64,000 nucleotides of DNA from Oceanitalea sp047302425 (GTDB taxonomy: Bacteria; Actinomycetota; Actinomycetes; Actinomycetales; Actinomycetaceae): NCBI RefSeq assembly GCF_047302425.1, contig NZ_CP154855.1, forward strand, positions 248,001-312,000. The letters are read 5' to 3'. Shown one piece after another: positions 40,884-48,994 of this stretch; the first letter of the stretch is position 1; every line of letters begins with the position of its first letter. Below the pieces are notes generated by a model. That model was not told the origin of the DNA and made no database searches. It was given only the letters and a program-made list of their open reading frames with translations. The position numbers and the translations under genes are program-made.

Positions 40884-41984
40884 GTGACCGTCCTGCTTCT
40901 GCTCGGGGGATTCGCCGTCCTGGTCGTCGGCGGTGAGCTGCTCGTACGCGGCGCGGGGGCGCTGGCACGCGCCTTCGGGATGTCACCACTGGTCGTCGGA
41001 CTGACAGTGGTGTCCTTCGCCACGTCGGCGCCCGAGCTCGCCGTCACGGTGGACGCAAGCCTGTCCGGCAGCCCCGGGCTGGCCGTCGGGAACGTCGTCG
41101 GCAGCAACATCACCAACGTCCTGCTCGTCGTGGGTACGGCCGGCCTCATCCTGCCGATCGCCGTCCGCCGCCCGGTCGTCCGCCAGGACGTGCCGGTGAT
41201 GATCGCGATGTCGGTGCTGCTGCTCCTCCTCAGCCTCGGGGGCGTGGTGAGCCGGCTCGACGGCCTCGTGCTGCTGGCTCTCCTCGCCGGCTACGTGGCG
41301 TGGCGCGTCGTCGCCTCCCGTGGCGGCAGTCGCCACGAGGACGACGACGCGCCGGCCCGCCCGGGGAACCCCTGGCTCAACGCTCTCCTCGTCGCCGTCG
41401 GTGTCGCGCTGCTCGTCGTCGGGGCACGGTGGCTCGTGCGCGGCGCCACGGACGTCGCCACCGCCCTCGGCCTCAGCGAGCTCGTCATCGGCCTGACGGT
41501 CGTCGCCGTGGGCACCTCCCTGCCCGAGCTGGCGACGTCGGTCATCGCCGCGCTCCGCGGGAACGTCGAGATGGCCGTGGGCAACGTGGTGGGGAGCAAC
41601 ATCTTCAACATCGGCGCGGTCATGGGCATCGCGGCCGTCGTCTCCCCCGACGGCGTCCCGGTGGACCCAGGAGCCGTGCGCTTCGACCTCCCGGTCATGG
41701 TCGCCGTCGCCCTCGCCCTGCTGCCCGTGGCCTTCACCGGCTTCTGCGTGGCGCGCTGGGAGGCAGCGCTGTTCGTCGCCTACTACGCCGCCTACGTCGC
41801 CTACCTCCTGCTCGACGCCGCGGGTCACGACGCCCTGCCGCAGTTCAGCGGCGTCATGCTCCTCTTCGTCATCCCTATCACCGTGCTCACACTGGTGGTG
41901 CTCACGAGCTACGAGGTCGGGCTGCACCGCGGGCGCCGCACCGCCGGAGGTGACGAGGCGCGGCGTGGGGCATCGTCGGAGTGA
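40884..41984 (+). CDS. Calcium/sodium:proton or Ca2+ antiporter (CaCA family, YrbG-type)
   Basis: The 366-residue membrane protein has two homologous halves, each with the CaCA alpha-repeat: SAPELAVTV with GNVVGSNITNVLLV in the first half and TSLPELATSVIA with GNVVGSNIFNIGAV in the second. Ten or so hydrophobic helices and a short acidic loop (RGGSRHEDDDA) between the halves fit the family. The GTG start at 40884 begins the first helix; the frame can be read further upstream without support. It exports Ca2+ in exchange for Na+ or H+. Confidence 0.9.
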   Translation: MTVLLLLGGFAVLVVGGELLVRGAGALARAFGMSPLVVGLTVVSFATSAPELAVTVDASLSGSPGLAVGNVVGSNITNVLLVVGTAGLILPIAVRRPVVRQDVPVMIAMSVLLLLLSLGGVVSRLDGLVLLALLAGYVAWRVVASRGGSRHEDDDAPARPGNPWLNALLVAVGVALLVVGARWLVRGATDVATALGLSELVIGLTVVAVGTSLPELATSVIAALRGNVEMAVGNVVGSNIFNIGAVMGIAAVVSPDGVPVDPGAVRFDLPVMVAVALALLPVAFTGFCVARWEAALFVAYYAAYVAYLLLDAAGHDALPQFSGVMLLFVIPITVLTLVVLTSYEVGLHRGRRTAGGDEARRGASSE

Positions 41985-42019
41985 CGAGGCGGCGGCGCAC
42001 GCCCTGCTCCCTGTCGGGC

Positions 42020-42484
42020 TCAGGCGGGGGCGCGGTCGGGCGGGAAGCCGCCCGTGGCGACGGGGCCCCAGCCGGTGACGGTGATGCGCAGCAGCGACTT
42101 GCCCTGCCGGCGCATGGCCGCGCGGTACTCCTCCCAGTCCGGGTGCTCCCCGGCGATGCAGCGGTAGTACTCGACGAGGGCGTCCTCGGCCTCGGGCATG
42201 TCGAGGACCTCGGCGGTGCCGTCGACCTGGACCCAGGCGTCGTCCCAGTCGTCGGAGAGCACGAGTACCGACGCGGCGGGGTTACGGCGCAGGTTCAGCG
42301 CCTTGGCGCGGTCCGGGTAGGTCGAGATGACGATCCGGCCCTCGGTGTCGACGCCACCGGACACGGGGGAGAGCTGCGGGCGGCCGTCGCTGCGCGTGGT
42401 GAGCAGGACGAGGTGGTGCCGGTCCTTGACGAAGGCGAGGAGCTGCTCGCGGGTGACCCGGTCGGCGGTGGCGATGCGCGGCAT
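42020..42484 (-). CDS. PPOX-class F420-dependent oxidoreductase / pyridoxamine oxidase-like
   Basis: The 154-residue split-barrel flavin-fold protein resembles the Rv1155-like F420-binding PPOX group (TIGR03618 type). It shows LVLLTTRSDGRPQLSPVSGGVDTEGRIVIST near residue 25, RAKALNLRRNPAASVLVLSDD, and VDGTAEVLDMPEAEDALVEYYR. The ATG at 42484 begins the domain. It does not need PLP; these proteins bind F420 or flavins. The two LLM proteins at 11-13 kb need the same cofactor, in agreement with an F420-using organism. Confidence 0.85.
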   Translation of the reverse strand: MPRIATADRVTREQLLAFVKDRHHLVLLTTRSDGRPQLSPVSGGVDTEGRIVISTYPDRAKALNLRRNPAASVLVLSDDWDDAWVQVDGTAEVLDMPEAEDALVEYYRCIAGEHPDWEEYRAAMRRQGKSLLRITVTGWGPVATGGFPPDRAPA

Positions 42485-42513
42485 GCGGTCATCGTAGGCG
42501 CCGGGCCGGCGGG

Positions 42514-43623
42514 CTACTCCCCGCGCGTCCCGAACACGAGCCACCCGCCGCCGAGGAGGAGCCCGCCGAGGATGACCATGAGCCCCAGGCCCTCCGGTCC
42601 ACGCTCGTCGGGCTGCTCGACGTCCTCGGCCTCGACGCGCGCCGGGTCCACGGCCGCCGGCTCCGGCGGCCGGGTGGGCCGCGGGAGCGTCACGACCGGT
42701 GCGGCGATGTCGAGCGTCTCGTCGGGCTGCTGGGCCGCCTCCTCCGCCGGCGCCGGCCCCGGCTCGGTGGCCTCGGGGGCAGGCGGGGCGGGCCGCGGGA
42801 CCACCGGATCCTCCACGTCGGGGCCCTCCTCCACCGGCACCTCCTCGGCCGGCACGTCGGTGAGCTCGAGCGTGACCGGCCAGCTGCCACCAGCGCCGGG
42901 CACGGTCTCGACCGGTGCGCCGTCGACCTCGAGCCGGTGCCCCTCGGTGGCCGCGACCGTCAGCGTGACGGTGGCGACGCCGTCGACGTACGCGGCCGTC
43001 ACCGGGTGGGTCCCGGGCTCCACGACCTCGCCCGCGTCGTCGCGCACGAGCTGGGTGGCGACGTCGGGCACGACGACGGCGTCCTCCCGTCCCACGCCGT
43101 CGACGGCGGTGGGCAGGACCGGCTCGACCGGCACGCGCGGGTCGAGGACGTAGCGGACCTGGCTGGTGGAGCCCTCGTCGTCGAGGAGGGCGTGGCCGGG
43201 ATCGGCGACGACGGCGAGGACGACCCGGCCGACGTCCGTGCCCAGCACGGCCGGGTTCAGCTCGTACCGGTCGCCCTCGGGCGACTCGACGAGCCGGGCG
43301 GCGTCGGGCATCTCGTCGACCGCGACCCCGTCGACGAGCCAGGTGAAGCCGCCCGCGCCCGCGGGGAGGAGGAAGCCCGGCACGCCGTCGACCTCGGTGG
43401 CCTCGTACTCGGGCACGACGACGAGCACCGGCTCGGCCGGGTCGGTCACGGGATCCGTGGGCTGCTCGGTGGGGTCCTCACCAGGCGGCGGCTGCTCTGC
43501 GGTGTGCCGAGGATCCGGGTCCTCGGCGAGGAGCTTGACTCCGGGCAGCGCGCTGCCGCCGACGAGCAGGAGGGCGGCCGTGCCGGCGGCCCATCTGCTC
43601 GACCACGCGCTGACACTGATCAC
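42514..43623 (-). CDS. Surface protein with signal anchor and C-terminal helix, hypothetical
   Basis: The 369-residue product has an N-terminal signal-like helix (WAAGTAALLLVGGSALPG), a proline/glutamate-rich extracellular part with repeats of P-E-P-type (APPAPEATEPGPAPAEEAAQ), three Ig/bacterial-like beta segments, and a C-terminal membrane helix (GLGLMVILGGLLLGGGWLVF) with a short RGE tail. No LPXTG was found, so it is not an obvious sortase substrate. The GTG at 43623 follows CTGGAG. A perfect 13-bp hairpin stands directly before it. I do not recognise a named family. Confidence 0.6.
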   Translation of the reverse strand: MISVSAWSSRWAAGTAALLLVGGSALPGVKLLAEDPDPRHTAEQPPPGEDPTEQPTDPVTDPAEPVLVVVPEYEATEVDGVPGFLLPAGAGGFTWLVDGVAVDEMPDAARLVESPEGDRYELNPAVLGTDVGRVVLAVVADPGHALLDDEGSTSQVRYVLDPRVPVEPVLPTAVDGVGREDAVVVPDVATQLVRDDAGEVVEPGTHPVTAAYVDGVATVTLTVAATEGHRLEVDGAPVETVPGAGGSWPVTLELTDVPAEEVPVEEGPDVEDPVVPRPAPPAPEATEPGPAPAEEAAQQPDETLDIAAPVVTLPRPTRPPEPAAVDPARVEAEDVEQPDERGPEGLGLMVILGGLLLGGGWLVFGTRGE

Positions 43624-43638
43624 GGCGGGCTCCAGGAA

Positions 43639-43668
43639 GGCAGGGTGGGGGTACGCCCCCACCCTGCC
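43639..43668 (-). terminator. Perfect 13-bp hairpin before the surface-protein gene
   Basis: Arms 43639-43651 (GGCAGGGTGGGGG) and 43656-43668 are perfect complements around a 4-nt TACG loop. On the minus strand it lies 16 nt upstream of the surface-protein start codon and downstream of the small CDS 43771-43992. It could end the upstream transcript or attenuate the downstream gene; no T-run follows. Confidence 0.6.
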
Positions 43669-43770
43669 CTATCGGCAAGGCAGGACGGGTGTTCAAGGGG
43701 TACGCGCCGCCCGCGTGCGATGCGTCGCACCTTCTGAACCCGGCGAGGCGCAGGAAAGGGCGACCGATGA

Positions 43771-43992
43771 TCAGGAAGGGCGACCCACGGCCATCGGCGC
43801 CGTCGTGAGGCCGCCGCGGTCGTCCCGGGCCTGCGCTGGGGGAAGACGCAGGCGCCGGGAGACCTCGTCGGGGACTGTCGCAGCACGCTCAGCGCGGGCA
43901 TCGCCGTTCGGCGCGGCGTCCCGACGAGCGAGGAACGCGTCGAGGTCGGGGTCGGGGGCGATCAGGGTCAAGTAGTGACGCGTTCGCCTCAT
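43771..43992 (-). CDS. Small hypothetical protein (73 aa)
   Basis: A 73-codon frame starts at ATG 43992, 8 nt after GAGGAG. The product (start MRRTRHYLTLIAPDPDLDAF) is basic at both ends with an acidic middle, and no known domain is apparent. The good ribosome-binding site argues for it, the lack of recognisable relatives against. It belongs to the start of the accessory region between 43.7 and 52 kb. The 180 bp either side hold only the hairpin and low-quality frames. Confidence 0.45.
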   Translation of the reverse strand: MRRTRHYLTLIAPDPDLDAFLARRDAAPNGDARAERAATVPDEVSRRLRLPPAQARDDRGGLTTAPMAVGRPS

Positions 43993-44176
43993 CGTCCGGC
44001 TCCTCAGCGGCGTCCTCGGTGGCACGGTGGGTCCGCGCCCTTGCCCATCCCATCGACGGGCATGCCGGGAAGTTGAGCGGCGCGACCGTGTGAACCACGG
44101 AACGCGAGAACGGCGGGACCTCAGTGGCCGGGCGATCGGAGGTGGTCGTGGATCCCTGTCTCGACGGTGCAGCACG

Positions 44177-44842
44177 TCAGTCGCTCTGTTCGACGTTCTC
44201 TGCGTACTTTCGCCGGACGTCCTCCCAGTCCATGATCTCGGTGTCAGGCCACATCACTGCTTCATGGCACTCTCCACCATCGACCGCTTCCGCAGTCCGT
44301 GTCGACAGATCGGCCACCAAGGTCCAGCAAGCTGCGACGGTTCTCCGAACCGGGAAGTTCTCGACGTTGCCGCCATCGCCACCGCCGACGCTAGTCACGG
44401 CGATCTCAACCGTGTCGCCCTCCTGGGTGGCTGCCGTGAACCACGATCGTGGTTCTCCCGGCTTGAATTCCCGCCAGCCTCCTACGGGCTGCTCGGTCCA
44501 CATCTCGAGCTGTGCGTCGTCCTTGTTGAGAATCCGCACATCGGGACACCGAGACCCTTCGACCGTCTCAAGGTAATCAACAAAGCCCGGGTCGCCGGGG
44601 TATGCGGCCAGAAACCGCTCAAGGCACTCAACAGTGCCTTCGCGCTGGAACATGAGGTGCGAGATCGCGTAGTCGCGCGCGCGTGCGCCCGCGCCGATGC
44701 TGCACGCCCCCAACGCGACGGCCGAGACGGCACCAACGGCCAGCCGGGCCAACTGGCGGCCTCGACCTCGCCTCGCCGAGGTCTCGGTCGTCCGCGCTTT
44801 GGCATCCGCACAGGATCGGACAGGCGCCCGACGTCTCATCAT
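44177..44842 (-). CDS. Lipoprotein, hypothetical
   Basis: The 221-residue frame has a basic N-terminus and a hydrophobic stretch (LARLAVGAVSAVALGAC) ending in a lipobox, so the protein is likely anchored outside the membrane. The mature part contains CLERFLAAYPGDPGFVDYLETVEGSRCPDV, with four more Cys, and ends acidic. No family is recognised. The N-terminus before the lipobox is unusually long (about 30 residues) and a later start is possible. Base composition is lower in G+C than the flanks. Confidence 0.5.
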   Translation of the reverse strand: MMRRRAPVRSCADAKARTTETSARRGRGRQLARLAVGAVSAVALGACSIGAGARARDYAISHLMFQREGTVECLERFLAAYPGDPGFVDYLETVEGSRCPDVRILNKDDAQLEMWTEQPVGGWREFKPGEPRSWFTAATQEGDTVEIAVTSVGGGDGGNVENFPVRRTVAACWTLVADLSTRTAEAVDGGECHEAVMWPDTEIMDWEDVRRKYAENVEQSD

Positions 44843-44984
44843 CCGATTCCAGCCCCCGCCCGTCGTCGTTGAGTGCCCGACCGTACCGGACTGGAACTAA
44901 CAGGCGTAGGGACGCGTCTGTACCGCAGGACTTGCAGGGGGATGCGGGTGGAGCGCCCTTGGGGACGGTATACGAAACGTCTCG

Positions 44985-45259
44985 GTGCCTGATCACGAGT
45001 CGGGACCAAGGAAACAACGGAAGTTCGAGCCCAGAACCGTCAACGCTCTCGACATCGAACTCGTCCGGTTCACGCTCGCGCGCGGCTACCAGCTCGCCGC
45101 CTGGACCGTGCCCTCGTCGACAAGGCCGTCGGGTACGTCATCACCGGTGCCCACACCGTCCCCGACACCCCCGGTACAAGGCACGCCACCTCCTCGCAGT
45201 ACCTGCCCGACCCCAACGCCGATCCCCACGAGGCGGAGCACCCCGACGCCTGGTGGTAG
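44985..45259 (+). pseudogene. Frameshifted remnant of an unknown gene
   Basis: The region 44985 to about 45105 reads in frame as ...EPRTVNALDIELVRFTLARGYQLAA. From about 45110 to the TAG at 45257-45259 a different frame reads DRALVDKAVGYVITGAHTV... ...HEAEHPDAWW with almost all codons ending in G or C, i.e. with the coding signature of the organism. The natural reading is a single gene interrupted by a one-base frameshift near 45105. No domain is recognised. The rest of the 600-bp gap before the secreted protein has no supported ORF. Confidence 0.6.
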
Positions 45260-45470
45260 GCCGTCTGCCGCCGCGACCAGCCCCCGCTTGACCCTCCAGG
45301 GTCGGTCACGGTCCAAGCGGCCCGACCATCCGCGTGGGCGAAACGACCCCGTGATCAGGTGAAAAGCGGTTGCGGTCATCCTTTTGAATGATGGTGCGCA
45401 CCTCTGCTGATCGCTACGTTTCACGAACGACGGTCAAACCATGTGGCCGCGAATCAAAGGGGACGGTTCC

Positions 45471-46784
45471 ATGCGAAAAAGCATGTTCGTTTCGATTCTG
45501 GCGGGGGCGACCGTATTGTCCGCTTCCATCCTTCCCGCAACGGCAACGACCGCGGCAACGACCCCACCGGCCGACGTGATCCTCAGCGGCTCCGTAGCTG
45601 GACCTGAGGTCCCGTCGAACGTGCCGGTGCGGCTCTTCATCCTGCAACCCGAGACCGAGGCGACCCAGGCCCAGACCACCGGCCCCGCCGTCGTAGCGAA
45701 CCGGGCCGCGACCGTGCGCACCGACGCATCCGGTCGCTTCTCACTGCCTCAGTCGGCCGTGGACCCCACCGCCCTGCCCGCACAGTCCAGCAGGGTGGAC
45801 GTCGCCGTCATCGCCGGCGAGCCAGGCGGGGAGCTTTCCGTCTTCGAGACCACCATGGTCTACAACGACGTGACCGGTGACCTCGAGATCGCACCCGAGC
45901 TCACCCAGCCGGCCACCGACTCCGACAACACGGCGACCACCGACATGGTTCCCGAACGTGTCCTCGTGAGGCCGGGCAATCCCCCCGCGGGACCTCTCAC
46001 CGTCCCTGACGCCGCCGCCGCTCCCGCTGCCGCTGCCGCTCTCCCCGCCCAGGAAGTCACCGTCGACGCCGCCGGTGTCCCACATATCCAGATGTCACTC
46101 GTGGGCGTCGCCGACGACTCCCAGGCGGTCGCCACGTCAGCCGGGGCCCGCTCACTCTCCGACGCGTCCCCGTCCGCCACGGTCGACGGCCTCTCGAGCA
46201 CCAGAGTCGCCACCTACAAGCGCATCCCCACCTACGTCGGCAGCATCCACGCCACCACCAACGGCTACACCGCCAAGTTCAGCACCACCACCTCAGCCAA
46301 CGGCAGCTTCGGAACCGCGATCAACATGGGCCGAGGCTGGAACGCAGGAGGGACGGTCTCGCGCTCCATGGGCATCACGACATCGTGGGGTCCTCGCAAC
46401 ACCGCGGGTAACTGGGTCCTGGGCACCTACTACTCGACCGCCAAGTACAAGAACACCCTGTGCGAGTACGGAGCCTGCTCGACGTACCACACCATCAGGG
46501 CCTACATGCACGAAGGAGGCGCGACCAGCGGAGCCGCATCGGCACCCACCGCCACCTACTGCAGGCCCTACGAGAAGGGCGCCGGCGTCCGGCTCAACAA
46601 GAACGCAGCGACGACGTGGAACGCCGGGTTGAAGATCTCGAGCATCGTGGGGTTCAACGTCACCAGCCGGGCCGGATACTCCAACAACGAAGTCCTGAAC
46701 ATCACCGCGACCGCGAAGCGGAACTTCTGCGGGACGAACACCTACCCCGGCAACTTCCCCGCTCGCATCGTCGTCAAGCCCTGA
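45471..46784 (+). CDS. Large secreted protein of unknown function
   Basis: The 437-residue product has a signal peptide (MRKSMFVSILAGATVLSASI, cleavage near ATA-TTAA). An alanine/threonine/proline-rich N-terminal half with a fibronectin-like or carboxypeptidase-regulatory-like strand pattern (ADVILSGSVAGPEVPSNVPVRLFI) is followed by a C-terminal domain from residue 230 rich in Tyr, Thr and Asn with four cysteines (NTLCEYGAC, ATYCRPY, RNFCGTN). The start ATG 45471 follows AAAGGGG. I cannot name a family. It is in the accessory region and is followed by a lipoprotein gene in the same orientation, 7 bp apart. Confidence 0.7.
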   Translation: MRKSMFVSILAGATVLSASILPATATTAATTPPADVILSGSVAGPEVPSNVPVRLFILQPETEATQAQTTGPAVVANRAATVRTDASGRFSLPQSAVDPTALPAQSSRVDVAVIAGEPGGELSVFETTMVYNDVTGDLEIAPELTQPATDSDNTATTDMVPERVLVRPGNPPAGPLTVPDAAAAPAAAAALPAQEVTVDAAGVPHIQMSLVGVADDSQAVATSAGARSLSDASPSATVDGLSSTRVATYKRIPTYVGSIHATTNGYTAKFSTTTSANGSFGTAINMGRGWNAGGTVSRSMGITTSWGPRNTAGNWVLGTYYSTAKYKNTLCEYGACSTYHTIRAYMHEGGATSGAASAPTATYCRPYEKGAGVRLNKNAATTWNAGLKISSIVGFNVTSRAGYSNNEVLNITATAKRNFCGTNTYPGNFPARIVVKP

Positions 46785-46791
46785 GGCTCCG

Positions 46792-47325
46792 GTGATCCCG
46801 ACTTCCTCAAGCCGCAGCTCGATGGGCCTGTTCCTGGCGGCCTGCCTATGCCTCACAGTTGCTGGATGCACACAACCGGCAGGGTCCAACACCTCATCCG
46901 TGGCCGACGCCTTAGCCGTGACCGACAGCGGGTCTGGTGAGTTGTGCGCCGTCACTGACACCGAAGGCCTAGCAACCATCGGCTGGGAAGAGCTCACCAA
47001 CACATCAGGCGATCCGGTCGACGTTCAGGACGTCGACATCCCGACGCCAGAGATCGAAGTGGTCGAGTGGGCCATCTTCCCGCTCGACTGGTCGGGCGGG
47101 GTGCTCAGCGGTGACCAACTGCCCGAAGGGGAGGGCTCCCGCCAGATCGAGCCCGGCGTGACAGACCAACTGGTGATGGTGCTCCGGACAGACGCCGCAA
47201 CACAGTCGCCGGTCACCGCACCGACCCTCACGTATCGAGACGGGAACGGCCATCAGGGATCAGTCGACCTCACGTGGTCGATCACCCTGATGCCTCCCGG
47301 AGAGGAGTGCGGCGACGACTGGTGA
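46792..47325 (+). CDS. Lipoprotein, hypothetical
   Basis: A 177-residue frame starts at GTG 46792, 7 bp after the large secreted protein. A signal helix (SMGLFLAACLCLTVAGC) ends in a VAGC lipobox. The mature part has a single beta-rich domain with two Cys (GELCAVTDTEG; PPGEECGDDW), perhaps forming a disulphide. It may be coupled to the large secreted protein gene as partner or immunity factor; this is inference from adjacency only. Confidence 0.6.
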   Translation: MIPTSSSRSSMGLFLAACLCLTVAGCTQPAGSNTSSVADALAVTDSGSGELCAVTDTEGLATIGWEELTNTSGDPVDVQDVDIPTPEIEVVEWAIFPLDWSGGVLSGDQLPEGEGSRQIEPGVTDQLVMVLRTDAATQSPVTAPTLTYRDGNGHQGSVDLTWSITLMPPGEECGDDW

Positions 47326-47378
47326 CCTGCCAACGCGGTCCTTCAAGAGACCCGTTCCGCGTAAGACCCCGGGTGCGG

Positions 47379-47632
47379 ATGAACCACAGTGACCAGCTGC
47401 ACCTGGCACCCCTGGAGGAACACGAAGAGGTCACCATGACGGTGCACGAGTCCCTCGTCCCGACCGCCCCGACGGCCTGGGGGTTCCACGACCCGATACT
47501 CGTCGCGGCCGCGCCCGGCCGGTACCGCGTGCGAGTCAGCGCACGCGGACGTGGCAGCAACCAGACCTCAGCGTCCTCGAGGTCGCCGAGTGGCACCTCG
47601 CCGAGTTCTGGCCCGAGAGCCTCGTCCATTGA
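47379..47632 (+). pseudogene. Frameshifted C-terminal fragment of a small hypothetical protein
   Basis: The frame from ATG 47379 (MNHSDQLHLAPLEEHEEVTM, then ...APGRYRVRVSARGRGSNQ) is followed, in another frame with perfect third-position GC bias, by DLSVLEVAEWHLAEFWPESLVH and TGA at 47630-47632. PGRYRVRVSARGR followed by EWHLAEFWP resembles the end of a common actinobacterial small-protein family. The shift lies near 47555. It touches the left edge of the tRNA-Leu repeat. Confidence 0.55.
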
Positions 47633-47758
47633 GCCGCCAGCCGCCTGGGGTCCGCTCCGAGACAGCTAGTCATGGAACGTCACATAGAGAAGACCCGCAG
47701 GTCCCAACCTCTCGTAGAGGATCCTGCGGGTCTTCTGTGCGCGAGGGGGGAGTTGAAC
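47632..47758. repeat. Left copy of the tRNA-Leu-end direct repeat
   Basis: This stretch is 75-80% identical to 51999-52138. The last 23 bp (47736-47758, TGTGCGCGAGGGGGGAGTTGAAC) are identical in both copies and match the 3' part (acceptor and T-arm) of the tRNA-Leu. It also carries the hairpin AGAAGACCCGCAGG (47688-47701) / CCTGCGGGTCTTCT (47723-47736). It therefore marks the left attachment site of an element integrated at the tRNA gene. Confidence 0.85.
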
Positions 47759-47804
47759 GGGACGAGTAGCCCGCCCCTCCACACCCCAGAAAGGCACACA
47801 CTCC

Positions 47805-47855
47805 GTGAAGACGACAACCCGCAAGCGCCTCGTCGACTGGTGGGACCAGCCCTAA
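47805..47855 (+). CDS. 16-residue ORF in the element
   Basis: GTG at 47805 follows AGAAAGG at 10 nt and reads MKTTTRKRLVDWWDQP to TAA. Its basic N-terminus and WW pair look selected, but the length gives no statistical support. It is the first ORF inside the left attachment site. Confidence 0.25.
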   Translation: MKTTTRKRLVDWWDQP

Positions 47856-47889
47856 CCCCCAACGCCGCGCCCACCACGAGGACAGAACC

Positions 47890-48243
47890 ATGCCCACACC
47901 CGCAGGTCGCAGGACGCTGGGACCAGTGCCCCTCCCTGAGGCCGAACTCACCGCCGCAGCCCGAGCCGCCTACGCGCGCCGCCGCGACATCAAACTACGG
48001 CTCGCGCACACCCCCAACACCGACACCCTCGCCCTCCTCACCACCTACCGGCGAACCAACCCCGACCTCGGACGCATGCGCCTACGCACAGTCCTCAACG
48101 CACTGGCCGGACTCGGTCAGGCCAGCACCAGCAGGCTCCTCACCGACCTCAACCTCAACGGCGACAGGCGCCTCAACCAGCTCGGCCCCCGCCAAGCCCG
48201 CACCCTCGCCGAACGACTCAACACCGCCAACCGCCACCGCTAG
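47890..48243 (+). CDS. Integration-host-factor-like protein (mIHF type), element-encoded
   Basis: The 117-residue basic protein matches the layout of actinobacterial mIHF: an N-terminal helix with EAELTAAARAAYARRRDIKLRL, a hinge, then GRMRLRTVLNALAGLGQASTSRLL and NGDRRLNQLGPRQARTLAERL. In mIHF the equivalents are the GKMKVSALLE..PGVGKVRAKQIM helix-two-turn-helix and the RRVRGLGANQRAALE tail. mIHF is required for integration/excision by some actinophages and in chromosome packaging. As a second copy next to an attachment site it is a plausible element-specific host-factor mimic. ATG 47890 has a GAGGA SD. Confidence 0.72.
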   Translation: MPTPAGRRTLGPVPLPEAELTAAARAAYARRRDIKLRLAHTPNTDTLALLTTYRRTNPDLGRMRLRTVLNALAGLGQASTSRLLTDLNLNGDRRLNQLGPRQARTLAERLNTANRHR

Positions 48244-48259
48244 CGAACGGTTCACCACC

Positions 48260-48343
48260 ATGTCCAAGCGCACCACCCGCATCACCGTCACCGTCCTCAT
48301 CGCAGCCCTCCTCGCGGCCGGCCTGCTGCCCGTCCTCGCCTAA
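48260..48343 (+). CDS. 27-residue hydrophobic peptide
   Basis: A 28-codon frame (MSKRTTRITVTVLIAALLAA then GLLPVLA, TAA) starts 17 bp after the mIHF-like gene. It is basic at the N-terminus and then a single membrane helix with an LLPVLA end, like a membrane peptide or an unfused signal. No SD is evident. A holin-like, toxin-like or signalling role is possible, none is supported. Confidence 0.4.
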   Translation: MSKRTTRITVTVLIAALLAAGLLPVLA

Positions 48344-48388
48344 TCATCGCTCGCCGCCCCCTCGAGGAATCCTCGGGTGCCTGGCGGC

Positions 48389-48994
48389 TCAGGGGACCTG
48401 GCGACCGTCCCTGTAGGAGTACATGACGGCCGTCGCAGCCCACAGGCACACCGCCACCACAAGGGGCACCGGGGACGACAACTCGTAGTTGGGCAAGGCC
48501 CACGCCCGGGCGGTCCCGAGCTGATCCTGCGTCCCCCAGACCCAGCAGACCATCGCGTACGCCGTCACCGGCAACCAGGCGATCGTGCGCGGCAACAGGC
48601 AGACGCTGAGCGCCCCGATACCGACGCCGAGAAGCACGTTCCTGGCATAGAACGGCAGGAGCAGTCCCGCGTCCTGCCGGACAGCCACGGCCACCGCACC
48701 GACAAGGACCACCGTCAGCGTCACGGTCACGAACCACGTCAGCCTCAGGTCCCGCAGCGGCCGGTCCGGCAACGACTCGTCCAGCTCGACCCACGGTGCA
48801 CCGAGAGGGAAGACGATGACCGTCCCACCCAGCAGAGCCGCATTCAGGAAGATCGACGCGGCCGCGTCCCGAACAGGCACGCCAAGGTAGGAAACCGGCG
48901 CCAACAGGATAGGGAGAGCCGCCAGCAGGGCGAGGACCCCCAGCCTGACCGTGCCCCCGCGGGAACGCGCGAACAGCCGCAGCGTCGTCGTCAT
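48389..48994 (-). CDS. Membrane protein, exporter permease-like
   Basis: The 201-residue protein has about six hydrophobic segments (GVLALLAALPILLAPVSYLG; ASIFLNAALLGGTVIVFPLG; FVTVTLTVVLVGAVAVAV; and others). ATG 48994 overlaps the upstream permease stop (ATGA), so it is coupled to the larger membrane protein and the ATPase. It is likely the second integral subunit of the element's exporter. It is the last gene of the operon. Confidence 0.75.
   Translation of the reverse strand: MTTTLRLFARSRGGTVRLGVLALLAALPILLAPVSYLGVPVRDAAASIFLNAALLGGTVIVFPLGAPWVELDESLPDRPLRDLRLTWFVTVTLTVVLVGAVAVAVRQDAGLLLPFYARNVLLGVGIGALSVCLLPRTIAWLPVTAYAMVCWVWGTQDQLGTARAWALPNYELSSPVPLVVAVCLWAATAVMYSYRDGRQVP

Noticed and set aside
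42514..43623. LPXTG-type sortase substrate for the class E sortase
   Set aside because: No LPXTG or LAXTG motif precedes the C-terminal helix; the end is only a helix and RGE.
47670..47951. Minus-strand 93-codon frame over the left repeat
   Set aside because: It crosses the tRNA-like repeat and terminator hairpin and has no plausible product.
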